NCBI GenBank assembly: GCA_036381595.1
Contig: DASVCN010000032.1
Coordinates: 1-64,000 of the forward strand
Origin: Trueperaceae bacterium
GTDB lineage: Bacteria; Deinococcota; Deinococci; Deinococcales; Trueperaceae
Direction of reading: 5' to 3'
Length of the DNA: 64,000 nucleotides
Shown: positions 44,222 through 51,260 of the stretch, piece after piece
How positions within the stretch are numbered: position 1 is the stretch's first letter
How the letters are laid out: each line of letters opens with the position of its first letter
Translations under genes and position numbers: made by a program
Notes under the pieces: generated by a model
Database searches by the model: none
Seen by the model: only the letters and a program-made list of their open reading frames with translations
What the model was told of the DNA's origin: nothing

Positions 44222-45661
44222 TTACTCCGGGCCATCCTCCGGCCCCTGAACGTCCCCGTCCGACTGAGGGGGTTCTACCTGGGCGAGCACCCGCTGCACC
44301 CGCCGCTCGTCGGCCTCGTCCACGGTGAAGTGGACTCCGCCGTAATCGAGCGATTCGCCGACCCGCGGGATGTAACCGAACTCCGAGATGAGGAAGCCGG
44401 CCAGAGTGTCGTACTCGCCGTCGTCGTCGAACACTATCTTCAGCTCGCCGGCCACCTCTTCGAGATGCGCCGAACCCAGGATCCGGTAGTGTCCCGCGCC
44501 CATATCGACGATGTCTTCATCCTCCTCGATGTCGGTCTCGTCGTAGATCTCGCCCGTGATCTCCTCGATGATGTCCTCGAGCGTCACCACGCCGGCGGTG
44601 CCACCGAACTCATCCACCACCACCGAGATGTGGTTCTTGCGGATACGCATGTCGCGCAGCAGCGAGAGTATCGAGAGCGTCTCCGGTACGTAGTGAGGCG
44701 ACGTCATCAGGTCGCTCACGGTCGTCGACTCGAGCTCTTCGGGACGACCCAGGTAGGGCAGCAGGTCGCGGGCGTAGACGATCCCGCGGATGTTGTCGAC
44801 GGTATCGGCGTAGACGGGCAGGCGGCTCACCCGATGCTCGGTCGTCAGCTGTAGCAGTTCCCGCAGGGTCGCGCCTTCGGGGATGGCGATCACGTCGACT
44901 CGCGGCGTCATCACCTCGCGAACGACCGTCTCCTCCAGGTCGATGATGCCGCGGATCATCTCCTGCTCCTGGGCCTCGATGACGCCCGACTCCTCGGCGC
45001 TGCGGAGCATCAGGCGAAGCTCATTCTCGGTGATCAATGCCGCCGAGGTGGGCTCGAGCCTCAGCAGACGCAGGATACCGTTGACGACGAAGGTGAAGAA
45101 GAGCCCGATCGGGTAGAGCACGATCGACAGGAGGTAGACCGGCCGGATCACCGCCCGGGAGACCGGCACGGCGTGGTGCACGGCGATCGACTTCGGCGTG
45201 ATCTCACCGAAGATCAGCACCAGCAGAGTCATCACGCCGGTTGCGTAGCCGACGGCCAGCGATTCGGAGAAACCGAGCGAGCGCGACAGGCCGATGCTTA
45301 TCTGCGTCACCAGGGCGGTAGCGGCGATGTTCACTATGTTGTTGCCGATGAGCAGGGTGGTGATGAAGCGGGTCGGATCGCGCTCCAGCAGTCCGAAGAC
45401 CCCCGTCGGATCTCTGCCCTCCTCGCGGATCTGCCGGATCTTCCACTCACCAAGCGCGGTCAGCGCCGTCTCCGACCCTGACATGAAGGCAGAGAGCAGG
45501 AGCAGCACGACTAGCAGGAGGACCTGACCCATGCCGAAACTGCGAACAGTGGCGTCCTGGGCTACGACCAAGCTGAAGAGGGGGATCAGGAAGAGGATCG
45601 GAAGCAGCCTGTAATAGGCAGAGAAGTGGCGTCGCTGTCGGCCGGTTCGGCTGTCATCCAT
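44222..45661 (-). CDS. Hemolysin C/CorC-family membrane protein (CNNM transmembrane + CBS pair)
   Basis: The 479-residue protein has an N-terminal hydrophobic segment, a CNNM/DUF21 transmembrane domain (about 40-225: FMSGSETALTAL, LLIGNNIVNIAATAL, FGEITPKSIA), a pair of CBS domains (about 245-365: VMTPRVDVIAIPEGATL) and a C-terminal CorC_HlyC domain (about 385-465: GFLISEFGYIPRVGE). Relatives are Mg2+ or Co2+ exporters gated by nucleotide binding at the CBS pair; toxin activity is not expected. ATG 45661 is chosen because a TACAAT box lies just upstream; longer in-frame starts run into the divergent kinase promoter. Confidence 0.92.
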   Translation of the reverse strand: MDDSRTGRQRRHFSAYYRLLPILFLIPLFSLVVAQDATVRSFGMGQVLLLVVLLLLSAFMSGSETALTALGEWKIRQIREEGRDPTGVFGLLERDPTRFITTLLIGNNIVNIAATALVTQISIGLSRSLGFSESLAVGYATGVMTLLVLIFGEITPKSIAVHHAVPVSRAVIRPVYLLSIVLYPIGLFFTFVVNGILRLLRLEPTSAALITENELRLMLRSAEESGVIEAQEQEMIRGIIDLEETVVREVMTPRVDVIAIPEGATLRELLQLTTEHRVSRLPVYADTVDNIRGIVYARDLLPYLGRPEELESTTVSDLMTSPHYVPETLSILSLLRDMRIRKNHISVVVDEFGGTAGVVTLEDIIEEITGEIYDETDIEEDEDIVDMGAGHYRILGSAHLEEVAGELKIVFDDDGEYDTLAGFLISEFGYIPRVGESLDYGGVHFTVDEADERRVQRVLAQVEPPQSDGDVQGPEDGPE

Positions 45662-45672
45662 CGGTTGCAGGG

Positions 45673-45678
45673 ATTGTA
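45673..45678 (-). promoter_or_regulatory. -10 box of the CorC-family gene
   Basis: TACAAT on the minus strand lies 11 bases before the ATG at 45661, giving a leader of only about five bases. Confidence 0.45.
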
Positions 45679-45735
45679 GCACAAGGCCTCTTCGGCTTCG
45701 GACCGGGAGCCGGAGGAGGTTCCCCCGGGCGGGTT

Positions 45736-45741
45736 TATACT
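45736..45741 (+). promoter_or_regulatory. -10 box of the deoxynucleoside kinase operon
   Basis: TATACT lies 23 bases before the ATG at 45765. The short leader contains GTGGAGG as ribosome binding site. Confidence 0.5.
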
Positions 45742-45764
45742 CTTGCGAGGTTGTGGAGGTCCGA

Positions 45765-46367
45765 ATGTCGTACATCGTCATCGAGGGGGTCATCGGCGTC
45801 GGCAAGACCAGCCTCAGCAAGCTTCTGGCCGAGACCCTGGGCGCCAGGCTGGTGCTCGAGGTGGTAGAAGAGAACCCCTTCCTCGCGAGTTTCTACGAAT
45901 CCCCAGAGCGCTACGCCTTCCAGGCGCAGACCTTCTTCCTGCTCTCCCGCTTCCGTCAGTTGCAGCAACTCGATCAGCAGCCGCTCTTCGAGCGACACAC
46001 TGTCGCCGACTATCTTTTCGACAAGGACTTCATTTTCGCGTCTCTCAACCTCCAGGGCGCCGAATGGGAGCTCTATCGGGAGCTCTACTCCCACCTACGG
46101 CCCAGACTCACCACGCCCGACCTGGTCGTTTACCTGCGGGCCGACCCCGAACTGCTGCTCGAGCGCATCGCCCTGCGGGGCCGTCCCTTCGAGAGGGAGA
46201 TCGAGGCGAGCTACCTGCGCCGACTGGGCGAAGCGTACGACCAGTTCTTCTCCCAATACATGGGGCCGTACACGGTGGTCGAGGCCGAGTCGGTCGACTT
46301 CGTGACGAGTGAACGCGATCGACGGTTGCTCCTCGACACGATCCTGCAGAACGCGAAGGCTGCCTGA
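45765..46367 (+). CDS. Deoxynucleoside kinase (dAK/dGK family), first of a pair
   Basis: The enzyme phosphorylates deoxypurine or deoxycytidine nucleosides for salvage. The 200-residue protein has the P-loop EGVIGVGKTSLSK, the EVVEENPFLASFYE motif, and a LID segment with Arg residues (RGRPFEREIE). A tandem pair of such kinases also occurs in Bacillus and in Deinococcus-Thermus, one copy preferring dGuo and the other dAdo/dCyd; which is which cannot be told here. ATG 45765 has GTGGAGG five bases upstream; a GTG at 45753 is that same ribosome binding site. Confidence 0.92.
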   Translation: MSYIVIEGVIGVGKTSLSKLLAETLGARLVLEVVEENPFLASFYESPERYAFQAQTFFLLSRFRQLQQLDQQPLFERHTVADYLFDKDFIFASLNLQGAEWELYRELYSHLRPRLTTPDLVVYLRADPELLLERIALRGRPFEREIEASYLRRLGEAYDQFFSQYMGPYTVVEAESVDFVTSERDRRLLLDTILQNAKAA

Positions 46368-46368
46368 G

Positions 46369-47019
46369 GTGTACGTTGCCGTAGCCGGCAACATCGGTGC
46401 CGGCAAGTCGACGCTCACCCGGCTGCTTTCGTCCACCTTCGATCTGGCGCCGGTCTACGAGGCGGTCGAGGAGAACCCTTACCTCGAGGACTTCTACCGG
46501 GACATGGAGCGATACGCGTTCCACTCGCAGATGTTCTTCCTGGGGAAGAGGCTGGAGCAACACCTCTCCCAGGTGAACCCGGGACAGCGGGTGATCCAGG
46601 ACCGCACGATCTACGAGGACGCGGCGATCTTCGCCTACAACCTCTACGCCGATGGGGTTCTCTCCGAACGGGACTACCGCTCCTACCGCCAGATGTACGA
46701 GGCCATCAGCAGGGCGCTCCGCCCGCCCGACCTGCTCATCTACCTCGAGGCATCGCTTCCGACCCTCAGACGCCACATCGCCCAGCGAGGGCGCGCGTAC
46801 GAGGCGGGGATCGAAGACGACTACCTGGAGCGTCTGAACGAGCTGTACCGCGGTTGGATTGACGGCTATGAGCTCTCCGAGCTACTCGTGCTGCCCGCCG
46901 ACGATCTCGACTTCGTGAGGAGCGACGCGGATCGCGAGGCCGTGATAGAGCTGGTGGAGCGACGCGGGCTCAGCCGTCCTCTGGTGTCGGCGATCAGGGG
47001 GCAAGTGGGCAGAGGATGA
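46369..47019 (+). CDS. Deoxynucleoside kinase (dAK/dGK family), second of a pair
   Basis: The 216-residue paralogue begins one base after the stop of the first kinase, at GTG 46369. It has P-loop AGNIGAGKSTLT, EAVEENPYLEDFYRDMERYAFHSQ split over two conserved segments, the DRS/ERS-like VIQDRTIYEDA, and the LID RGRAYEAGIEDDY. With the first enzyme it may form heterodimers, as known for such pairs in lactobacilli; here that is inference. Confidence 0.92.
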   Translation: MYVAVAGNIGAGKSTLTRLLSSTFDLAPVYEAVEENPYLEDFYRDMERYAFHSQMFFLGKRLEQHLSQVNPGQRVIQDRTIYEDAAIFAYNLYADGVLSERDYRSYRQMYEAISRALRPPDLLIYLEASLPTLRRHIAQRGRAYEAGIEDDYLERLNELYRGWIDGYELSELLVLPADDLDFVRSDADREAVIELVERRGLSRPLVSAIRGQVGRG

Positions 47020-47026
47020 TGGGCCG

Positions 47027-48496
47027 ATGACACTCGCCGAACTCGCCCGCGAAGGTCTCGGGATCGAGCTGGGACCCTCGGCTCCAGGGCGTACGAAAGT
47101 GACCGGAGTGTCGCAGGATCACCGGAAGGTACAGCCTGGCCACGTCTTCGTCGCCCGGGTAGGCGCGAAGTTCGACGGACATCGCTACGTCCGGCTGGCG
47201 ATCGAACAGGGGGCGATCGCCGTCGTCGGGATGAAGGAGGCAGGCCCCGTCCTCCCCTGGAACTCCACCCCCTACCTGCAGGTCGACGACGACCGGGTCG
47301 CGCTGGCGCGCCTGGCCGCTACCTTCCAGCGGTTCCCATCACGTTCGCTGCAGGTCGTCGGGGTAACCGGTACCGATGGCAAGACGACCGTTTCTACGCT
47401 GCTCCATCATCTGCTGGCAGGAGAGTTCCGAAGTGGCCTGATGAGCACGGCCGGAATCCGAGCCGGCTCCGAACTGCTCCCGCTCGAGGGGCACTTCACC
47501 ACTCCTGAAGCGAGCGAGGTTCAGGCCATCCTCGCTGCCTTCCGCGACCGGGGCTGCACCCACGCGGTCGTCGAGTCGAGCTCCCACGCTCTGGCGATGC
47601 ACCGTCTCGATGGCGTCGAGTACGACCTGGCGGTGTGGACCAACCTGAGTCCGGAACACCTCGATTACCACGGTTCTCTCGAGGCGTACCGCGAGGCCAA
47701 GCTGACCCTGATCCGGCGGTCCCCGGTCGCCGTTCTGAACCGCGATGACGAGCAGTTCGAAGCTTTCGCCGAGGCGGCGAAGCTGATCATCTCCTACGGC
47801 GTCGATCCTCTCGCGGACTGGCGGGCAGAGGAGATAGAGGAGGTGTCCATGGGCCTCTCTTTCACCATCGTCTCGCCGGCCGGACGCTGCCATGCCCTGC
47901 TCCCCATGGTGGGTGGTTTCAATGTCCATAATGCGCTCGCCGCTGCGGCTGCTGCCTCGCACTTGGGCGTTCCGCTCGACTCGATCGTCCGTCGGCTCGC
48001 CGACTTCGGAGGAGTGCCCGGGCGCATGCAGATCATCCAACGGGAGCCGTTCGCGGTCGTCGTCGACTTCGCTCACACCGGACCCGCTCTCGAGAAGGCA
48101 CTGGCGGCCCTGCGGCCTGCCGTAGCTGGACGGATCCTCCTGGTTGTGGGCGCGGCGGGTGAGCGTGATCCGGGCAAACGCCGTCCGTTGGGCAGGGCGG
48201 CCGCCCGCGGCTCCGACTTCACCTTCTTCACTGAGGAGGATCATCGGAGCGAGAGCCTCGAGGCGATACTCGACGAGCTCGAGGCGGGAGCACTCGAGGC
48301 GGGGGCAACTCCGCACTCGTTCGAGAGGGTGCCCGACCGGCGTGAGGCTATAGCCGCGGCGATAGCCGCAGCCCGGGAGGGGGACCTGGTGCTGCTCGCC
48401 GGCAAGGGGCACGAGAGCTCGCTCGAACGAGCGAACGAGGTCCTTCCCTGGGACGAAGCAGCCGAGGCGAGCCGGCATCTGAGCGGGGCGGGCTGA
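47027..48496 (+). CDS. murE: UDP-N-acetylmuramoyl-tripeptide synthetase MurE
   Basis: MurE adds the third amino acid of the peptidoglycan stem peptide. The 489-residue Mur ligase has the N-terminal UDP-MurNAc domain, ATP-binding VTGTDGKTTVSTLLHHLL, the HFTTPEA motif, AVVESSSHAL, TNLSPEHLDYHGS and GVPGRMQ. The amino-acid pocket motif, DNPR in DAP-adding and DDPN in Lys-adding enzymes, reads EDHR here. Deinococcota have ornithine at position 3, so an ornithine-adding enzyme is likely. Start ATG 47027 follows the kinase stop by seven bases. Confidence 0.95.
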   Translation: MTLAELAREGLGIELGPSAPGRTKVTGVSQDHRKVQPGHVFVARVGAKFDGHRYVRLAIEQGAIAVVGMKEAGPVLPWNSTPYLQVDDDRVALARLAATFQRFPSRSLQVVGVTGTDGKTTVSTLLHHLLAGEFRSGLMSTAGIRAGSELLPLEGHFTTPEASEVQAILAAFRDRGCTHAVVESSSHALAMHRLDGVEYDLAVWTNLSPEHLDYHGSLEAYREAKLTLIRRSPVAVLNRDDEQFEAFAEAAKLIISYGVDPLADWRAEEIEEVSMGLSFTIVSPAGRCHALLPMVGGFNVHNALAAAAAASHLGVPLDSIVRRLADFGGVPGRMQIIQREPFAVVVDFAHTGPALEKALAALRPAVAGRILLVVGAAGERDPGKRRPLGRAAARGSDFTFFTEEDHRSESLEAILDELEAGALEAGATPHSFERVPDRREAIAAAIAAAREGDLVLLAGKGHESSLERANEVLPWDEAAEASRHLSGAG

Positions 48497-48519
48497 ATCG
48501 AGGACGAAGGTGCATCGGC

Positions 48520-48525
48520 TAAGAT
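48520..48525 (+). promoter_or_regulatory. -10 box of pyrimidine-nucleoside phosphorylase
   Basis: TAAGAT is six bases before the ATG at 48532, again leaderless. No Shine-Dalgarno is present. Confidence 0.5.
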
Positions 48526-48531
48526 GCGCGC

Positions 48532-49815
48532 ATGCGCCCTGCAGACGTCATCCTTGCCAAGCGGAGCGGCCAGAGTCACCCCAGAGACGTACTGAGCGAG
48601 TTCCTGAACGGTTACCTGAACGGCTCCGTCGCGGACTACCAGGTTGCAGCGTGGCTCATGGCCGTCTGCTTCCAGGGGATGAGCGCGCGGGAAACCGCGG
48701 ACCTCACCGAGATCATGGCGAAATCCGGCGACGTCCTCGATCTCTCTTCCCTGCCCTACACCGTCGACAAGCACTCGACCGGCGGGGTCGGCGACAAGAC
48801 GAGCCTCGTGCTCGCACCCCTGTTGGCCGAGGCCGGCGCGACCGTCGCGAAGATGAGCGGGCGCGGTCTGGGGCACACTGGCGGCACGGTCGACAAATTG
48901 GAGAGCATCCCCGGTTTCCGGAGTGAACTCAGCGACGAGGAGTTCCTCTCCCAGGCAGCCGCCATCGGAGTCGTCGTCAGTGGACAGTCGAAGGAGATGG
49001 CCCCCCTGGACGGTCTCCTCTACTCGCTGCGGGACGCGACCGGTACTGTCGAATCGCTCCCGCTGATCGCGTCGTCGATCATGAGCAAGAAGCTGGCCGG
49101 CGGCGCGGGCGCCATCGTTCTCGACGTGAAGGTCGGCAAGGGCGCGTTCCTCCGCACTCTCGAGGACGCCCGGAAGTTGGCACGGATGATGATCTCGATA
49201 GGCGAGCATGCCGGCCGGAACGTGCGAGCGGTATTGACGGGGATGGAGCAACCGCTGGGGTACGCCGTCGGGAACTCGCTAGAGGTTCGCGAAGCGATCG
49301 GCTGCCTGCGGGGGCAGGGGCCGGCCGATCTCACCGAACTCTGTCTCACCCTCGCCGAGCAGGTTGTGACGGCGGCGGGACTGCAACGCTCCAGGCAGGA
49401 GTTGGCCGGCTTGTTGGAGGACGGCCGGGCCTACGACCGGTTCGTCTCCTGGATAGAAGCGCAGGGCGGAGATGAAAATTCTCTGGACGCTCTGGAACTG
49501 GCACCGGGGGAAGCAGAGGTCGAGTCGCCGGTGGGCGGCATAGTGAGCCGTCTGGACGCGTTGGCTATCGGCCGTGCAGCCGGTCTGCTCGGAGGTGGCA
49601 GAAGCCGCAAAGGCGAAGCGATCGATCCCGGTGTGGGCGTGTCGCTGCACGTCAAGGTAGGAGACCGCGTAGAAGCGGGTGAGCGTGTGGCGACACTGCA
49701 CCACCGGGGCGGACGCGGGCTGGACGAAGCACGCGAACTCGTCAAGAACGCCTACGAGGTCGGGGACGCTGTCGAACCGCAACCTCTGATAATCGAGGTA
49801 GTTGGGCCGGGTTGA
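48532..49815 (+). CDS. pdp: Pyrimidine-nucleoside (thymidine) phosphorylase
   Basis: The enzyme splits thymidine, deoxyuridine or uridine with phosphate for salvage. The 427-residue protein carries the family signature around [18 protein letters not shown], phosphate-binding [15 protein letters not shown], and the C-terminal PYNP domain ([19 protein letters not shown]). The short alpha domain and overall size match bacterial Pdp/DeoA dimers. It lies near the deoxynucleoside kinases, but is separately transcribed from its own TAAGAT box. Broad versus thymidine specificity cannot be told. Confidence 0.94.
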   Translation: MRPADVILAKRSGQSHPRDVLSEFLNGYLNGSVADYQVAAWLMAVCFQGMSARETADLTEIMAKSGDVLDLSSLPYTVDKHSTGGVGDKTSLVLAPLLAEAGATVAKMSGRGLGHTGGTVDKLESIPGFRSELSDEEFLSQAAAIGVVVSGQSKEMAPLDGLLYSLRDATGTVESLPLIASSIMSKKLAGGAGAIVLDVKVGKGAFLRTLEDARKLARMMISIGEHAGRNVRAVLTGMEQPLGYAVGNSLEVREAIGCLRGQGPADLTELCLTLAEQVVTAAGLQRSRQELAGLLEDGRAYDRFVSWIEAQGGDENSLDALELAPGEAEVESPVGGIVSRLDALAIGRAAGLLGGGRSRKGEAIDPGVGVSLHVKVGDRVEAGERVATLHHRGGRGLDEARELVKNAYEVGDAVEPQPLIIEVVGPG

Positions 49816-49845
49816 GCAGCCTGGCCGCCCGAGTTTCGGTCGGCT

Positions 49846-50649
49846 TCAGTTGAGTTTGCTGATGGGTCTGCTGAGAGACCTGAGCAGTTCCGGTTCGGGT
49901 AGCAGGGCGACGTTTCCGGGTGAGACGATGCGCCGGCGTGCGACCTTGGGTTCGGTCCAAGGCTCGCCGAGCGCGAACCCCTGGAAGAACGGGATCCCTC
50001 TGGCTGCGAGGCGGGGGAGCAGTTTCGCGTCCTCGATGCCTTCGGCTACCAGCAGGAGGCCGCTGTCGTCGGCCATATCGATCAGCGCACGGGCTTCGTC
50101 CGACAGCTTGGTCGCGCTGAACTCGCCAACGAGACTGCGGTCCAGCTTGAGGCCGTGGACGGCACGCCGCAGGGTGCTCAGGCGCATCGCGGAGCAGAGC
50201 GTGACGTCGTCGAGGAACACCCGCACGCCCAGGACGGCGAGCCCGTGCAACATGTTTGCTACACCGGGATGGTCGACTATCGGATCCTCGGTGAGTTCGA
50301 TCATCAACCTTCGCCGTATCGATACCGGCGCCCTGGAGATCACCTCTCCTACTACGTCCAGTTCCATCTGGCGGGGGCTCAGGTTGACCGACAGCGCCGG
50401 CAGGTAGGGCTCGGCGTCGAGGCGAGCGAGCGCGAACTCGAGCGATAAGCGCGTGAACGCCGAGATCCAATCGGGCCCGGTCAGGACCGGAAGGAGCACA
50501 TCGGGGCCGTCGATAGTGCCGTCTCTCCGCGAGCGTCTCACCAACGTTTCGTAGGCGAGTAGTCGCGCGCCATCGGCGCCCAGGATCGGCTGGTACTGGA
50601 AAGTCAGGCCTATGAAGGGATCGTCGTCATGCGGGTTGTCGACAGGCAC
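49846..50649 (-). CDS. EAL-domain protein, probable c-di-GMP phosphodiesterase
   Basis: The 267-residue product is a stand-alone EAL domain. The signature reads ETL instead of EAL (AYETLVR). Other metal and catalytic positions appear intact: Asn in VNLSP, Glu in IELTED, the Asp pair in FLDDVT, Lys in LKLD, Glu in VAEGIED and Gln in FFQGFALGEP. Loop 6 (DDVTLCSAM instead of DDFGTG) is unusual and may lower activity. No GGDEF, sensor or transmembrane part is attached. It starts with GTG 21 bases after the small hydrophobic peptide gene, so the two are probably one operon. Confidence 0.85.
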   Translation of the reverse strand: MPVDNPHDDDPFIGLTFQYQPILGADGARLLAYETLVRRSRRDGTIDGPDVLLPVLTGPDWISAFTRLSLEFALARLDAEPYLPALSVNLSPRQMELDVVGEVISRAPVSIRRRLMIELTEDPIVDHPGVANMLHGLAVLGVRVFLDDVTLCSAMRLSTLRRAVHGLKLDRSLVGEFSATKLSDEARALIDMADDSGLLLVAEGIEDAKLLPRLAARGIPFFQGFALGEPWTEPKVARRRIVSPGNVALLPEPELLRSLSRPISKLN

Positions 50650-50670
50650 GGTCGGGGGCGGCCTTCGAGC

Positions 50671-50844
50671 TCAACCAGGGTCGACGTCGTCAGAGTGTCC
50701 GCCAGCAGCCAGGTTCACGGTGGCGGTGTCGGTCAGGGCGAGACCGAGCGTGACCAGTGGGCCGCCGGCGAGCATGAGCGCGAGCACGAGCTTGAGGCCG
50801 TTGTTGCGGATGCTGGCGAGGGTCATTCTGCTGATGGTCTTCAT
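50671..50844 (-). CDS. 57-residue hydrophobic peptide, possibly exported
   Basis: The ATG at 50844 has a GGAGG at proper spacing. The peptide has a basic N-terminus (MKTISRMTLASIRNNGLK), a hydrophobic helix (about residues 19-40, VLALMLAGGPLVTLGLAL) and a polar, acidic C-terminus (ATVNLAAGGHSDDVDPG). This layout fits an exported or membrane peptide, including a signalling pre-peptide. It lies ahead of the EAL gene and behind the TTCAACGG-repeat promoter. I recognise no family. In its favour: a clear ribosome binding site, promoter and position. Confidence 0.6.
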   Translation of the reverse strand: MKTISRMTLASIRNNGLKLVLALMLAGGPLVTLGLALTDTATVNLAAGGHSDDVDPG

Positions 50845-50874
50845 GGTATTCCTCCGGGGGCTTGCGTCCATCGG

Positions 50875-50908
50875 AGCTTACGACCACCCCCGTTGAATTC
50901 CCGTTGAA
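50875..50908 (-). promoter_or_regulatory. Promoter with SARP-type direct repeats upstream of the peptide-EAL operon
   Basis: On the minus strand TTCAACGG (50908-50901), three bases, then a second TTCAACGG (50897-50890) repeat with an 11-base period, one helical turn. Nine bases later comes TAAGCT (50880-50875) as -10 box. The repeats cover the -35 position, where no normal -35 sequence exists. Streptomyces SARP activators bind heptamer repeats of this spacing and placement. Confidence 0.65.
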
Positions 50909-50925
50909 CTTATGGACCCCTACCT

Positions 50926-50933
50926 TTCAACGG
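50926..50933 (+). repeat. Third TTCAACGG copy, inverted relative to the promoter repeats
   Basis: TTCAACGG appears on the plus strand, 17 bases from the nearest minus-strand copy. Three exact copies lie within 44 bases between the peptide gene and the divergent 55-residue ORF. Confidence 0.7.
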
Positions 50934-50995
50934 CTTTTTGACGACCCCTGAGCCAAACTCGGATCACTCGAATCGAGAGGAATGGAAGGGGAATA

Positions 50996-51163
50996 ATGAC
51001 CCGAGAACAGGCAAGCAGCATCATCGCCGGCAGCCGCCGATTCCAAGTCAGCAGAGGCCGCATCATCGTACGTGACGCGGAAGTAGCCGCCATGATCGCC
51101 GCTGTGAGGGCCGAACGGCGACCGGCATTCGGACCCACCCGGGGAACCGCCGTTAGCAACTGA
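50996..51163 (+). CDS. Unrecognised 55-residue ORF
   Basis: The ATG at 50996 is preceded by AGAGGAATGGAAGGGG, a purine-rich ribosome binding region. The 55-residue product (starting MTREQASSIIAGSRRF, ending RGTAVSN) is basic, without transmembrane segment or signal peptide, with an alternating pattern (FQVSRGRIIVRDAEVAAMI) that could be a small DNA- or protein-binding fold. It lies between the divergent peptide-EAL operon and the large regulator gene on the same strand. No family recognised; moderate support from start context and open frame. Confidence 0.4.
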   Translation: MTREQASSIIAGSRRFQVSRGRIIVRDAEVAAMIAAVRAERRPAFGPTRGTAVSN

Positions 51164-51188
51164 CTCGGTGGCTGCTGTCGCGCCCACT

Positions 51189-51210
51189 GTTCGGATAACG
51201 AACACGTTCG
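51189..51210. promoter_or_regulatory. Inverted GTTCG half-sites upstream of the regulator
   Basis: GTTCG (51189-51193), CGAAC (51199-51203) and GTTCG (51206-51210) form overlapping inverted repeats about 40-60 bases before the regulator start. They may be an operator, perhaps for autoregulation. Confidence 0.35.
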
Positions 51211-51246
51211 AGTTACCCCGATCCCGTTAAGGAGTAGGCGTTGAAA

Positions 51247-51252
51247 TAGACT
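51247..51252 (+). promoter_or_regulatory. -10 box of the large regulator gene
   Basis: TAGACT lies eight bases before the GTG at 51261, consistent with a leaderless transcript. Confidence 0.45.
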
Positions 51253-51260
51253 AGGGGTGC

